The translations under genes and the position numbers were made by a program. Under the pieces are notes generated by a model. That model was not told the origin of the DNA and ran no database searches. It worked only from the letters and a program-made list of their open reading frames with translations. Below are positions 42,002 through 51,347 of a DNA stretch of 64,000 nucleotides, one piece after another (the stretch's first letter is position 1; each line of letters begins with the position of its first letter). Source of the stretch: Alloactinosynnema sp. L-07 (GTDB taxonomy: Bacteria > Actinomycetota > Actinomycetes > Mycobacteriales > Pseudonocardiaceae); NCBI RefSeq assembly GCF_900070365.1, contig NZ_LN850107.1, positions 4,340,001-4,404,000 of the forward strand. Direction: 5' to 3'.

Positions 42002-43387
42002 GTGTCACGCAGCGGGTTCGTCGTGAAGGGCCGTACGCGGGACAAGAACCAAGAACAAAGTGACAGTCTGTGGGACCTTGGCGGCGCGACCATCGCGGTC
42101 GTGCTGCTCATCGACCTGATCGGCGCACTGGCCGTCACCGCACGCGCGATTGGCGCCGCGCCGCCAAGGCTCGCCGATTGGTTGTTGTTCCTGGCGCTAC
42201 TGACCGCGGCCATCGTGTACGTGTGGCTGACCCGCCCCGTCGAAGAGCGCAGGCGCGGTGCCCGACTCGCCCAACGCACGGTCGAGCACGTCGATCAGAC
42301 GTCCATCTTCTTTGCCGCAGCAGGGCTGACGCTGCCGACACTGTTGGCCGTTGCGCTGGTCGTCGTGATCCGGTATCGCCGTTTCCTCGTGGCTCGTAAG
42401 CCCATCGGGCTGTGGACCAGCAACACGTTCACGGTCCTGCTGTCGGTCGTCGGCGTCGGTTGGGTGCGTGATCTGATCGGTGGTGCGACCTGGCTCTCTG
42501 GCTCATTCGTGGCGGATCTGAGCACGGGAGTGCGGAGCGGGGTCGTGCTCGGGGCCGCGATCGCCGTCTACTTTCTAGCCCAAGCTGTTCCCATTGGGCT
42601 GTACCGGGGCGTTCGATTCGGAGCGTGGACCCTGGGGGCGACTCTCGGCGCGCGCGAGGACAACCTGCTTATCGTGCACACGCTCGTCTTGGGCATGTTC
42701 GCCGCACTGGTGACTGCGCACGCGCCGATCTTGCTGCCCGTCATAGTCGCGCTGGCGGTACGTGACAGCAGAATGGTCGGCAGATTGGCCACGACCACGG
42801 CCGACGCATTGACCGATCCTTTGACCTCGTTGCCCAATCGTCGAGCGTTCGATCTTCATGCGACGGTGGCGCTCGAGATCGACCGGGCAGGTCGCCAACC
42901 CACTAGCCTGCTCATGCTGGATCTGGATCACTTCAAGGCATGGAACACGACGTTGGGCCACTTGGGCGCCGACCAGGTGCTGGTCGCCGTGGCCGATATC
43001 CTCCGCAAGGTCAAGAGGAAAGGAGACCTCATCGCGCGGTGGGGCGGCGAAGAGTTGGCCATGGTGCTGCCGAACACCGACCCGCACGGCGCGGAACAGA
43101 TCGCTGAGCGAATCCGTGTCGCGGTCGAGGACCTTCGACTGGCTATCCGCAAGCCAGCGGGCGGGGTGGTCGTCTGCCTGGGGACCGGCGGCGTACCAAA
43201 TTGCACGATCTCGATTGGCGCCGCGACCTCCCCGCATCACGCAGTTGACTTGCCCGCACTTCAAGAATGTGCGGATCAGGCTCTCGAACTGGCGAAACAG
43301 CTGGGTCGAAATCGAGTGGTTTCCTTCCAGCCGCGAGGGAGCGAAAGGGTATTGCCGGCCGTCGAGACCCAGGAATCCACTAATTAG
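42002..43387 (+). CDS. Membrane-bound diguanylate cyclase (GGDEF)
   Basis: About 461 residues from GTG 42002; GTG 41978, TTG 41957 and GTG 42023 are alternative starts. Six or so membrane helices occupy the first ~270 residues (ATIAVVLLIDLIGALAVTA, LADWLLFLALLTAAIVYV, VVLGAAIAVYFLAQAVPIG). The GGDEF domain follows: DALTDPLTSLPNRRAFD, LLMLDLDHFKAWNTTLGH, and active-site RWGGEELAMVLP (GGEEL, catalytically competent form). It makes cyclic di-GMP in response to an unknown membrane or extracellular signal. No EAL domain and no obvious inhibitory RxxD site 5 residues before GGEEL. Confidence 0.93.
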   Translation: MSRSGFVVKGRTRDKNQEQSDSLWDLGGATIAVVLLIDLIGALAVTARAIGAAPPRLADWLLFLALLTAAIVYVWLTRPVEERRRGARLAQRTVEHVDQTSIFFAAAGLTLPTLLAVALVVVIRYRRFLVARKPIGLWTSNTFTVLLSVVGVGWVRDLIGGATWLSGSFVADLSTGVRSGVVLGAAIAVYFLAQAVPIGLYRGVRFGAWTLGATLGAREDNLLIVHTLVLGMFAALVTAHAPILLPVIVALAVRDSRMVGRLATTTADALTDPLTSLPNRRAFDLHATVALEIDRAGRQPTSLLMLDLDHFKAWNTTLGHLGADQVLVAVADILRKVKRKGDLIARWGGEELAMVLPNTDPHGAEQIAERIRVAVEDLRLAIRKPAGGVVVCLGTGGVPNCTISIGAATSPHHAVDLPALQECADQALELAKQLGRNRVVSFQPRGSERVLPAVETQESTN

Positions 43388-43757
43388 TCCGTTCTTCTAC
43401 CCACCGCTTGACCTGCGCGCCCGCGCTGTTGGTCCATTCGGTTGACGCAACGCCAACAGCCGACCTTGCCACCCATGTAACATAGCGTGTACAGCCAAGT
43501 TCGGAGGGAAATAGAGGGCCGATTGGTAGAGGAAGCAGGGAGCGTGACTGGACAGCGGATTCGGTTGCCCGGCGGCGAGTTCACAGCCAATATGGTTCGC
43601 GCCACATTGTGCCGTCGAACAGCAACGTCGAGGAGATCCAACTCGCCCATCGTGCGTGGGCTTGGCTTGACCCCATAACCCGCAGTTCTCGGCAACTACC
43701 CGTAGCGCGTAGATCACGCCCGACGTCTCGTACGGCAGGACCCGGCCACCTGCTCAG
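43388..43757. other. Intergenic region between convergent genes
   Basis: About 370 bases between the diguanylate cyclase and the UbiA-MFS fusion. A 63-codon frame (43487-43678) has no ribosome site and weak codon bias. I see no clear hairpin. Confidence 0.45.
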
Positions 43758-46700
43758 CTAATGGACCTCGTCGTCCGTCGAGGTCGTCGTCACATCGACT
43801 CGCACGAACTGAACGAACACCGCACTGATGAGAGCGAAGGCAGCCGCGATCACGAACACGGCTACATGTCCGCCCGAGGTCGAGGCCGCGTTGAGAGCGA
43901 CCACAAGGACGAGAACCTGCGGGAGGGCGCTCGCCGTGTTGAAAACGCCCAGGTACGCGCCGTGATGGTTTCGATCGGGCAGTACCTTGGTGTTTAGATG
44001 GAGATCGGTCGGGGCAAACAGTCCCGAACCGACCCCGAGAACCGCCGCCACGCCAACGATGAGAACCCACCTCAGCGAGGGGCTATCTACAAATGCAATC
44101 GCGATCAAGCACATCAATCCGGCGGCCATCACGATTCCCGAACGGGTCACGTAACGCTTTAGTATAACAACCTCACTACCAGGCAACTTCTCAGCCCGAG
44201 GCCCGAAGGATAAAGCAGCAGCACCCACGAAGAAGCTCGTGACCGCCATACTTAATACCATTGACGGAAAAGACCCTACCTTCTGTCCGACGGTCTTCAA
44301 GAGATAGAACGGGAGATAAGCGACGCCAACGGTGAATGCAGCCTGGAACGAGAGGCGCGCCGTAAAAGCCATTCCCATGTTTCGATTCCCAAAGATGTGC
44401 TCCCGAAATATCGCCACCAGGCGTGGTCGACGCCCTGGTGCGGCCGTGCTCATCGGTGTCTCGTCGGCGCCAATTAGGATCGGGATGGTGAGCACCACTG
44501 CCGTAATCCCGACGATGATCCATGGAAAAGGCGAGTCAGGCCGAAGCGAGAGGGTTACGACTCCCCCAAGCATCGGCCCAATAATCTGTGCGGCGCCGAA
44601 CATCGTCACGGCTCCGGCAAGCTGTCGGCGAGTAAGCTTGTCGACCATTAATGCTAATAGCCCGGCGAGCATCGCATTGAGGAAGGCCTGAGCGACGCAC
44701 CAAGCAATGAGAATCTGCCACCAGTTGGCGGTAAATCCGATCCCAGCAACGGCCAAGCTTCCGCCGATTGAGCCGACGAGAATGAACGGCCGCCGCCGAC
44801 CAAACTCGCCCGTCGTGCGGTCTGACCAGTACCCGGCCATGATGTTGACAATGACAGCCACCATAGCGCCAGCAGCCAGGATCCACCCGTGTTCGACACT
44901 CCACGCGTCGGGCAGCATGGCTTGTAGGCGCCCGGGCAGGAGGAGTGCGATGGGAGTACTGAACGCTAGCCAGATTCCGTAGCCTGCTAACGCGAACTGC
45001 ACCAGCCACTTTGTCGGCACACGTCCGCTCTCAAGCAGCTGTCTCTCCGCCTCTTCACGTTCAGCGAGGCGCTCGCTCACCCTTTCTGATACGACCGCCG
45101 ACGCTACGCTGCCAGGCAACAACCAACTGAGAATCCCGAGACCGATGCTGCGGACCATCTTGCGAGACCTAGCTATCAGGTTTCCGAGGCCACTAACGGC
45201 GGTGTCATAGTTGCCCGAGCGAGTGGCCAGATATACCACGATGACCAGGACTATTGGGGCGAGCGCAATTATGACGCCCGGGCCAAGCCGCGGCGCCAAG
45301 GCAACGACGGCCACCACCGGTATCCCGAGTCCAACGAGCCAGCCATCATTGACGGGGAGGCGCGCTAGGACGATGCCTGTCAAACACCAGATTACGGCTC
45401 CAGCAGCGACGAACCATTCACCGTGATCAGGTAAAGAGCCAATCCTTCCCCGCTTAGCAATCTCATGCCACAGCACGCCCCCAAGAACAACTGCTGCGCA
45501 TCCGGCAGCAATATGGGCGATGAACCATGGAGACCGAATCAGATCACGGTCCAATAGCCACCGTTCGCGGTTGGGCTCGGCCGCGATAGCTGGCAGCTTG
45601 GACCGGTATCGGTAGTGATTCCATAGGGACGTGACATGACTTTTCTGAGATCCTTTACCGACGGCAGCTGGCGTTGCCAGAGTCGAGCCTTCAAAGAGCC
45701 AGACCATAGTGACATTGGCGATGCCTAGCATAGTAGAGAATCCAAAGAATGAGGCGAGGACCTCGGGGGAGCGCTCTGTCGCACCGGACCCAAACCACAG
45801 ACCCGCGGTCGCACGGAGACCGTAGCCTAGCCCGACGAGTAGATAGACAACGTGCTCCGGGATCTTTGGCTTCTTCAACGCTTGAGCCGCTCTACCCGCG
45901 CGAGTCCCCCTTTTGGTAACGACGCGTGCCGCTTCATACACGAAAGTGTGGACAAGAAGCGCCAAGAGAAAAACGAGCCCCCAACCGACGGCGCTTCCAC
46001 CTTTGACCAAAAGCGTAACCACGGCGAACGCGATGCCGAGGCGGGCGACCACCATGATAGCCACGAGGCGAAGTGCGGGATCCTCAGGGTCATCTTTGTT
46101 CCAAGGTATCCGGCCGCGCGCTTTAGCTTGGGTATGCGCCTGGTCGTGGTCGGCATCCCGCAAGTCGTTCCACGCATACCGCGCCTGATATGCGAGCGGT
46201 TCTAAAGCCACCCAAAAGATTAGCGCGTTGATGAGGGCCTCAGTGCTTGGATCGTAAATGGCGGCACCCACTCCACAGGCGACGAGGTAGTAGGTTGCCT
46301 TGATAGCGTCAGCTGGTCGCGGCCAAACGAGATATCGAATGAGCGCACGTCGAGGGGTCGCCCCGGCACCCGCGCCGCCTCGCTCCTCGGTCCATCGCAA
46401 CACCTTCGCAAAGAATCTAGTCGGACTGGAACTGGTCGACCAGATCACCCACGAGATGAACGGACAGTACACCATCTCAAACAGCAGAATTCCGCGCTCG
46501 ATGTAGTGATTGTCGATTTCAAGGGTGAGCTTGAGAACAACCGCCGCGGGAACGGTCAACACGACCGCGTATATGAACCAGTGGGCAACAGTGATTCGGT
46601 TGCGCTGGCGTGGACTGTTGATCGCCCGTTCGATGCTGCCGATAGCAGGCAACCGGATAACGGGCGCAGGTCCATCGTTTTCTCCGTGAAGGCTGCCCCC

Positions 46701-47024
46701 GAGATCGGTATTTGCGAGATTGGCAATCCGCTCCTCAACCGCGCGCATGTACAGCTGCCTAGCCGTTGCCGACGCGAAGTAGACCGCGGCATAGGTACTA
46801 ATGGCAAGCGCGATCCCGCAGAGGAGGACGCGAATACCATCATCCATTTTGACGTTGTCCGAGAGCAGCAGGATCCCGCCGAGAGCCGTGACCGCAGCGA
46901 GGATGATCGTCGTATGCTGCGTCAGAGTATGCCGATTGTCTTCCCTGCCCGCCTCGTATTCGGTGATCAGAACGTCGAGATCATCGCTTGGCGACTCAGT
47001 CCGACGCCAGCGGTCGAGGAACAT
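43758..47024 (-). CDS. UbiA-prenyltransferase-like domain fused to an MFS transporter
   Basis: A 1088-residue polytopic membrane protein starting at ATG 47024 (AAAGGAT upstream). The N-terminal ~210 residues have several helices. From about 225 to 440 it resembles UbiA prenyltransferases: WNDLRDADHDQAH matches the first Asp-rich motif (NDxxDxxxD) and LLVGLGYGLRATAGLW matches a later UbiA segment, but a second clear DxxxD motif was not found. From about 680 an MFS transporter follows: GYWSDRTTGEFGRRRPFILV is the loop 2-3 motif and PTDLHLNTKVLPDRNH is a late loop. GC content is lower than in neighbours. The role is unknown; coupling of lipid-prenyl chemistry to transport is one possibility. Confidence 0.75.
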   Translation of the reverse strand: MFLDRWRRTESPSDDLDVLITEYEAGREDNRHTLTQHTTIILAAVTALGGILLLSDNVKMDDGIRVLLCGIALAISTYAAVYFASATARQLYMRAVEERIANLANTDLGGSLHGENDGPAPVIRLPAIGSIERAINSPRQRNRITVAHWFIYAVVLTVPAAVVLKLTLEIDNHYIERGILLFEMVYCPFISWVIWSTSSSPTRFFAKVLRWTEERGGAGAGATPRRALIRYLVWPRPADAIKATYYLVACGVGAAIYDPSTEALINALIFWVALEPLAYQARYAWNDLRDADHDQAHTQAKARGRIPWNKDDPEDPALRLVAIMVVARLGIAFAVVTLLVKGGSAVGWGLVFLLALLVHTFVYEAARVVTKRGTRAGRAAQALKKPKIPEHVVYLLVGLGYGLRATAGLWFGSGATERSPEVLASFFGFSTMLGIANVTMVWLFEGSTLATPAAVGKGSQKSHVTSLWNHYRYRSKLPAIAAEPNRERWLLDRDLIRSPWFIAHIAAGCAAVVLGGVLWHEIAKRGRIGSLPDHGEWFVAAGAVIWCLTGIVLARLPVNDGWLVGLGIPVVAVVALAPRLGPGVIIALAPIVLVIVVYLATRSGNYDTAVSGLGNLIARSRKMVRSIGLGILSWLLPGSVASAVVSERVSERLAEREEAERQLLESGRVPTKWLVQFALAGYGIWLAFSTPIALLLPGRLQAMLPDAWSVEHGWILAAGAMVAVIVNIMAGYWSDRTTGEFGRRRPFILVGSIGGSLAVAGIGFTANWWQILIAWCVAQAFLNAMLAGLLALMVDKLTRRQLAGAVTMFGAAQIIGPMLGGVVTLSLRPDSPFPWIIVGITAVVLTIPILIGADETPMSTAAPGRRPRLVAIFREHIFGNRNMGMAFTARLSFQAAFTVGVAYLPFYLLKTVGQKVGSFPSMVLSMAVTSFFVGAAALSFGPRAEKLPGSEVVILKRYVTRSGIVMAAGLMCLIAIAFVDSPSLRWVLIVGVAAVLGVGSGLFAPTDLHLNTKVLPDRNHHGAYLGVFNTASALPQVLVLVVALNAASTSGGHVAVFVIAAAFALISAVFVQFVRVDVTTTSTDDEVH

Positions 47025-47127
47025 GGCATCCTTTCTACAAGCACGGCAATGTCACAAGCTGGCGGCCATCTCACTCAAGGCGGAACGACACGAGGTAAGG
47101 ATCCGCTCGCAGGCGCAGATCGGCCCA

Positions 47128-47952
47128 CTACCCTCGACACTCGGCGAGTCCCAGACCACCGCGATACTCGGGAGCGACATACACTTCGGCGAGATATCCT
47201 GAGCGATCTCCAGGCAAGAGTGCGCGGTACCACCGCGAAGAGGAATGTTTGTGAGGGTTGCGATCAATTCCCTCGCTCGACAAATCTGCGTTCGACATCG
47301 TCGCGCCAAACACGAAGCAATCTACGACGAGGGCTGCCCCCGACGACATGTCAGTATCTTCGAGCTTGCATCCATCGCGCCCGCAGAACGGGATGGGCTT
47401 TGACGACAAGTAGGCCGGGGTGAAGTCCTCCAGCAACTCGGTGCCAATGGCCACCTTGTTCTGGACCACGATCGCCACCGGGCGAGAGGACGGCGGCGAG
47501 ACGGCCGTACTCGACTGATCCTGCGTCGGCTCCGTAACGAAAAAGGTCACCATGACCGACAGCGCGGCGGTGATCACCAGGATCCCAACCCCAGCCAGCA
47601 CCAGCCAACGACGTCGAACTGGCGGTCGCTGCCGTGGTGGCGGAGGACCGTCTGTCGGCGCCGCGGTATCCAAAACGGGCGGCGTTGGCGGCAGCAATAC
47701 AAGGCGGTCGTGACGCGCCCTCCACTCCTCGAGCTCTGGCGCCTGCACACCTGCGGCGGTCAGTACGTCGATCACGAGGTCGAGCTTCGGGATCCCGTCC
47801 TTGATGGCTCGGGCGATGGTCGACTTGGCCCAGCCGGACTTCTTCTCGGCCTGCCGCAAGGAGAGGTTGCCCCGCCGTAACGCTTCGGCCAGGTCGGCCC
47901 GGAACGCCTCAGGACTGTCGATTTGTCTTCGTCCGTCGGAAGTGTCGGTCAC
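47128..47952 (-). CDS. HTH regulator with one membrane helix and extracytoplasmic domain
   Basis: A 274-residue protein from GTG 47952. The N-terminal XRE-like HTH reads LSLRQAEKKSGWAKSTIARA then IPKLDLVIDVLTAAGV. A Pro-rich linker leads to one helix (WLVLAGVGILVITAALSVMV, about 120-140) and an exported C-terminal domain with Cys residues (IPFCGRDGCKLED, ALVVDCFVFG). This layout suggests signal sensing outside and DNA binding inside, though the start and the link between halves are predicted only. Confidence 0.75.
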   Translation of the reverse strand: MTDTSDGRRQIDSPEAFRADLAEALRRGNLSLRQAEKKSGWAKSTIARAIKDGIPKLDLVIDVLTAAGVQAPELEEWRARHDRLVLLPPTPPVLDTAAPTDGPPPPRQRPPVRRRWLVLAGVGILVITAALSVMVTFFVTEPTQDQSSTAVSPPSSRPVAIVVQNKVAIGTELLEDFTPAYLSSKPIPFCGRDGCKLEDTDMSSGAALVVDCFVFGATMSNADLSSEGIDRNPHKHSSSRWYRALLPGDRSGYLAEVYVAPEYRGGLGLAECRG

Positions 47953-48242
47953 CCGGCAAGCATGCCGAAGGCGTTGCTGCGCCCGATAGCAGCGACCGGG
48001 CGATCTGGCATCCACCAGGCAGGTGATCAGCTGTCCCGCCGAATGTCCCGGGACACCCTGGCCCAAGCGGGACAAGGTCCGCGGACCACGACATCAGTCG
48101 ATCGGGACACGCACGTAGGACGGACCGAATCGGCCCAGGGACGCCAAGCCCTGTCGACCACAGGCAGCTCGCTGCCAACGTCGTTCTCGGCGCAGGCACT
48201 CGCCGCTGCCGCTCATCCCGAACCCGCTCTTTAGGAGACATC

Positions 48243-48632
48243 ATGTTCAAACGTGCGTTGAGGATCTTCGCGCTAGCCATCGCCGCGCTGGCCGCGCTGC
48301 TGCTGCCCGGCACCGTCGCCACCGCATCGAACTCGGGTGCCGACACCGTGGCTGCCTGCCGGTACGCCACCTACGCCCCGGCCAGGAGCGGCAGTAACGT
48401 CACGGGCTGGGGCGAGAAGTGGGAGTGCGGCGGCAGCACCAGCTGGACCATCACCCTGCAGCGGCACCGCGGCGGCGGCTGGTGGCAGAACGAGGCACGC
48501 AATTACGCCACCGGCGACGGCTGGGTGTCGGTCACGGCGGGGTGTGTACCGGGCACTTGGACCTACCGCACGATTCTGGAGTCGAACGTGGGCCACAAGA
48601 CCGTGAGCTCCCACGCGGCTATCAGCTGCTGA
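48243..48632 (+). CDS. Secreted small protein with four Cys
   Basis: A 129-residue exported protein from ATG 48243 (TTAGGAGA upstream). The signal peptide is RALRIFALAIAALAALLLPG with cleavage near ATA-SN. The mature part is Gly/Trp/Ser/Thr-rich with four Cys (CRYATYAPARSGSN, WECGG, TAGCVPG, and the terminal ISC), consistent with two disulfides. The composition and size fit a secreted bacteriocin-like or surface protein, but no family is recognised. Confidence 0.75.
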   Translation: MFKRALRIFALAIAALAALLLPGTVATASNSGADTVAACRYATYAPARSGSNVTGWGEKWECGGSTSWTITLQRHRGGGWWQNEARNYATGDGWVSVTAGCVPGTWTYRTILESNVGHKTVSSHAAISC

Positions 48633-48656
48633 TCGCCTTGAAGTAGCTCGGACGCG

Positions 48657-48686
48657 GTGGGCGCCGGACAACTGTCCGGGCCCCAC
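48657..48686 (+). terminator. Hairpin after the secreted-protein gene
   Basis: GTGGG/CCCAC with inner CCGGACA/TGTCCGG forms an interrupted stem 25 bases after the stop at 48632. Confidence 0.6.
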
Positions 48687-48688
48687 CT

Positions 48689-48989
48689 TCACTCGATCGT
48701 GTCGGTGCCTTGCTTGGCCACCACGCCGTCGATGCCTTCGCCGCAACGAATGCGGACGGTGTCGGCGAGGGCATGGAGGTCATCGAAAGTCAATGAGGCG
48801 CCCGGCTTGCGGCGAAAGTCTTCGACTTCGACGACGATCCCGGTGTCCGCCAGCCCCTGGGACGGCCGCCACGAGTTGGTCCGCGGACAGAGCGGGCACC
48901 ATACCCCCGGCGTCGGTCTTGGACATGGCGATGGCGCCGCCTAGACCGACCACGGCAACACGGCGCCCCGACAGCTGGGGATCAGACAC
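48689..48989 (-). pseudogene. N-terminal fragment of an L-asparaginase
   Basis: From ATG 48989 the frame reads VAVVGLGGAIAMSKTDAGG, with the N-terminal GGxIA catalytic segment of asparaginases (Ala where Thr is usual). After VAAVPG it shifts frame near 48870 and continues VEVEDFRRKPGASLTFDDLH and GEGIDGVVAKQGTDTIE, then stops just before the usual Glu of the second catalytic motif (TDT-x-E). The rest (about 230 residues) is missing. Confidence 0.75.
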
Positions 48990-49183
48990 CCTGGAATTCC
49001 TTCGACCACGTCCGGATACCGATCGGCAGCCTACTGCCGGCCGTGGTGTTCGCCGAGGTTGCCGACGCCAGGTGAGACGCCACCGGCGAGTTGCCCAGTG
49101 TCACCCGGTCGGGCAGCATCAGACCTGGGTGTCTACGCGCACACGCCCCGACCCACTAGTCCTGGGTCGGGGCGTGTTGCGTT

Positions 49184-49444
49184 CTACTCGGTGATGCGGC
49201 CGTCCCGGACGGCCGCGATCAGAGCCCGGCCGCGGGCGCCGGTCAGTTCGAGCACCGGTCCCGAGATGTTTTTCGAGTCGCGGATGCCGAACAGGTCGTC
49301 GGCCTGGGCGATCTCGACACAGGAACCGCTGGCGCCGCCGCTGAAGCTGGACTTCCGCCAGGCTAGCTCGACGCAGGAACCGCTTTCGCCTCCGCTGAAG
49401 CTGGACTTGCGGAAGCTTGCTCCAGCCCAAGACTCATAGATCAT
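49184..49444 (-). CDS. DUF397 protein with a duplicated motif
   Basis: An 86-residue protein from ATG 49444, overlapping the upstream regulator stop by ATGA. The DUF397 core FRKSSFSGGESGSCVELA is followed directly by a second copy WRKSSFSGGASGSCVEIA, so the N-terminal half is duplicated. The C-terminus VLELTGARGRALIAAVRDGR is typical. DUF397 proteins pair with XRE-DUF5753 regulators in actinomycete development and metabolism control. Confidence 0.88.
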   Translation of the reverse strand: MIYESWAGASFRKSSFSGGESGSCVELAWRKSSFSGGASGSCVEIAQADDLFGIRDSKNISGPVLELTGARGRALIAAVRDGRITE

Positions 49445-50328
49445 AGTTTCACCTCCTTCAATGCGCGTTGGATGATCGCACGCGACGACTTCTGATCAGC
49501 GGCGAGATCGCGCAGAGTGTCCAACGCGTGCCGATACTGCTCGATGTCGCGAGCGTCTTCGACGTACTCCCCTCCAGTGACGAGTTCGACGTAAACGAGT
49601 CCTGGATCATCTGTCTCGGTCGGGAAGTCAAGGAGGTAGAAGGATCCGCCATCCTGAGCCGGGTTGGGAGCGGCATCGAACGGCAGGACGAGCAGCTCTA
49701 TCTGCGGCCGCCTGGACGCCTCGATGAGGTGTTTCATCTGCTCGATCATCACGTGACCGTCACCGCGCTTGCGGTAGAGCACAGACTCATCAACCACGGC
49801 GACAAGCCGTGCGGGCTCGTTGTCGCGATCAAGAATCTGCTGACGGCCCACGCGAACCTCGACCAGCTGGGCGACCTCGGCCTCTGACAGGTTGGGATTG
49901 CCGCTGATCACCGCGTGCGCATACGCAGGGGTCTGCAGCATCCCAGGCACGGTCCTGCAGTCAAAGCTCGCGAGCTCCGTCGCGCCGAACTCGAGTCCGA
50001 GAAACAGGTCGAACCACTTCGGCACGTTGCCGGAAAGGGATGCCCACCAACGATTGGCGTTCCTCGCCGCGGCCAGCAGCTCCCGCATGAATGGGATGCG
50101 GTCGCCCTTGCCGTAGAGGTCGAGGAGAAGTTCGAGGTCCGACGCTGGCGGCAGCCTGTCGTTCTCGATGTTGCTGATATGCGCTATCGATCGGCCGATG
50201 CGCGTGGCGGACTCTGCCTGCTTGAGGCCAGCCTCATCTCGCCATCGCTTGAGCGAGAGGTTGATCATGCGCCGGAACAGCGCCGGGCTGCCTGACTGCA
50301 GCGCTCGTGGAAGTCCTGACTCGTTCAC
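49441..50328 (-). CDS. XRE-type regulator with DUF5753
   Basis: A 295-residue regulator from ATG 50328, possibly ATG 50268 (MINLSLKRWRDEAGLKQ). HTH: GLKQAESATRIGRSIAHISN. DUF5753: TVPGMLQTPAYAHAVISG, RVGRQQILDRDNEPARLVAV, IELLVLPFDAAPNPAQDGGS. It forms an operon with the DUF397 gene, the usual arrangement. Confidence 0.92.
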   Translation of the reverse strand: MNESGLPRALQSGSPALFRRMINLSLKRWRDEAGLKQAESATRIGRSIAHISNIENDRLPPASDLELLLDLYGKGDRIPFMRELLAAARNANRWWASLSGNVPKWFDLFLGLEFGATELASFDCRTVPGMLQTPAYAHAVISGNPNLSEAEVAQLVEVRVGRQQILDRDNEPARLVAVVDESVLYRKRGDGHVMIEQMKHLIEASRRPQIELLVLPFDAAPNPAQDGGSFYLLDFPTETDDPGLVYVELVTGGEYVEDARDIEQYRHALDTLRDLAADQKSSRAIIQRALKEVKL

Positions 50329-50403
50329 ACAGCCACCCTTTCGACTCGGCCGAGTCTATAGCGGAGAGATCACCCGATCGGACGTACGATGTCGGATTGA
50401 CGT

Positions 50404-50416
50404 TGTGAATTTCACA
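50404..50416. promoter_or_regulatory. Palindrome upstream of the XRE-DUF5753 gene
   Basis: TGTGAA-T-TTCACA, 76-88 bases upstream of the regulator ATG, is a perfect inverted repeat in an AT-rich patch; possible autoregulatory operator. Confidence 0.4.
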
Positions 50417-50885
50417 GCGCAAAGTTTACATCGGCTGGTTCACACTTGCGCCAGCCCCAGGAGCGCCGCAGGCGTAGACACCCCATCCGCAACCTGCGGC
50501 GTTCCTGGCCCATCGTTTGTGCACCTGGAGGCGTTATGTCAGCGGTGCGTTCGACTCCCGGCGGGCGGGCTGAACCCCCGACCCGTCCGCTCGCCGGGGT
50601 TCCATCCCTGATCCGGGCATCCGGTTCCTGCTCGTGCGGCTGCGTGGTCCCCGCCTCCCGGACCGCGCGCCCGAGCAGTGCGGATGCCGTCCCGGCCGGT
50701 CCGCGCGACATTCCCCCGACCGCCCTGACCATGCGGGCGCAGTCGCGCGGACCGGCCCTCCTCGGGACATCACCATGGCGGGCCGCCTCGTCTGGCCTGC
50801 CCAAGACTCCGACGGTCCCGTCATCGACCTCGTGCAGCGCAGTCAGCGCCGTGGGCGACGGCGGCCATCGACCTGGAGGTCGATC
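50417..50885. other. Divergent promoter region without a convincing gene
   Basis: About 470 GC-rich bases between the leftward XRE gene and the rightward four-gene operon. Several frames are open because stops are rare at this GC content, but none has good start and composition. The ribosome site GGAGG at its end belongs to the gene at 50886. Confidence 0.5.
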
Positions 50886-51347
50886 ATGAACTCTCTCTTG
50901 ACCATCCCATGGCGAATGCCCACCGGGAACGATCTCGCGACCACGGTGTCCGCCTACCGGAAGCTGGGCTGGGACACGTTCCCCGATGAGCACGGTTCGA
51001 TCATGGCCGGGGTCGGCGAGCGATTCGACGTCGCTACCTTCCCGGATGCGCTGGCACCGGCGTTCCTCAGCGAGCTGCCCGATGCGCCGGTATTCGTCGA
51101 CGCCCGGATCCACCGCTGCACAGTGCTCACGTCGGTGGCGTGCGACCAAGTCCGCGATGTCGCCCCTGATCTCGCCGAGGCGCGGGTTCGCGCGCTGCCT
51201 CGGCGGACGCCCGTGATGCTGCCGGTCTTGATGGAGGACGACTGGGACGGGCATCGCCGCTGGTTGGTCGCGCCCGACGCTGCGGTGCTTCCGGGGTGGG
51301 ACGAGACGATCGCCGCGATCGGGCGTGCGATCGAGGTGGCACGATGA
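50886..51347 (+). CDS. Hypothetical protein, first of four overlapping genes
   Basis: A 153-residue protein from ATG 50886 (GGAGG 7 bases upstream). It begins MNSLLTIPWRMPTGNDLATT and includes GWDTFPDEHGSIMAGVGERF and DDWDGHRRWLVAPDAAVLPG. The fold is not recognised. It is the start of an operon in which each gene overlaps the next by 4 bases. Confidence 0.7.
   Translation: MNSLLTIPWRMPTGNDLATTVSAYRKLGWDTFPDEHGSIMAGVGERFDVATFPDALAPAFLSELPDAPVFVDARIHRCTVLTSVACDQVRDVAPDLAEARVRALPRRTPVMLPVLMEDDWDGHRRWLVAPDAAVLPGWDETIAAIGRAIEVAR

Noticed and set aside
41523..42026. A 167-codon plus-strand frame upstream of the diguanylate cyclase
   Set aside because: Low-complexity Arg/Gly/Ser composition, no ribosome site that stands out and overlap with the GGDEF protein start. 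Kept as intergenic.
43487..43678. A 63-codon frame between convergent genes
   Set aside because: No ribosome site, weak codon bias, no motif.
48243..48632. Assignment of the secreted four-Cys protein as a lactococcin 972-type bacteriocin
   Set aside because: Size and export fit, but no immunity/transporter genes and no clear family pattern; left as unknown.
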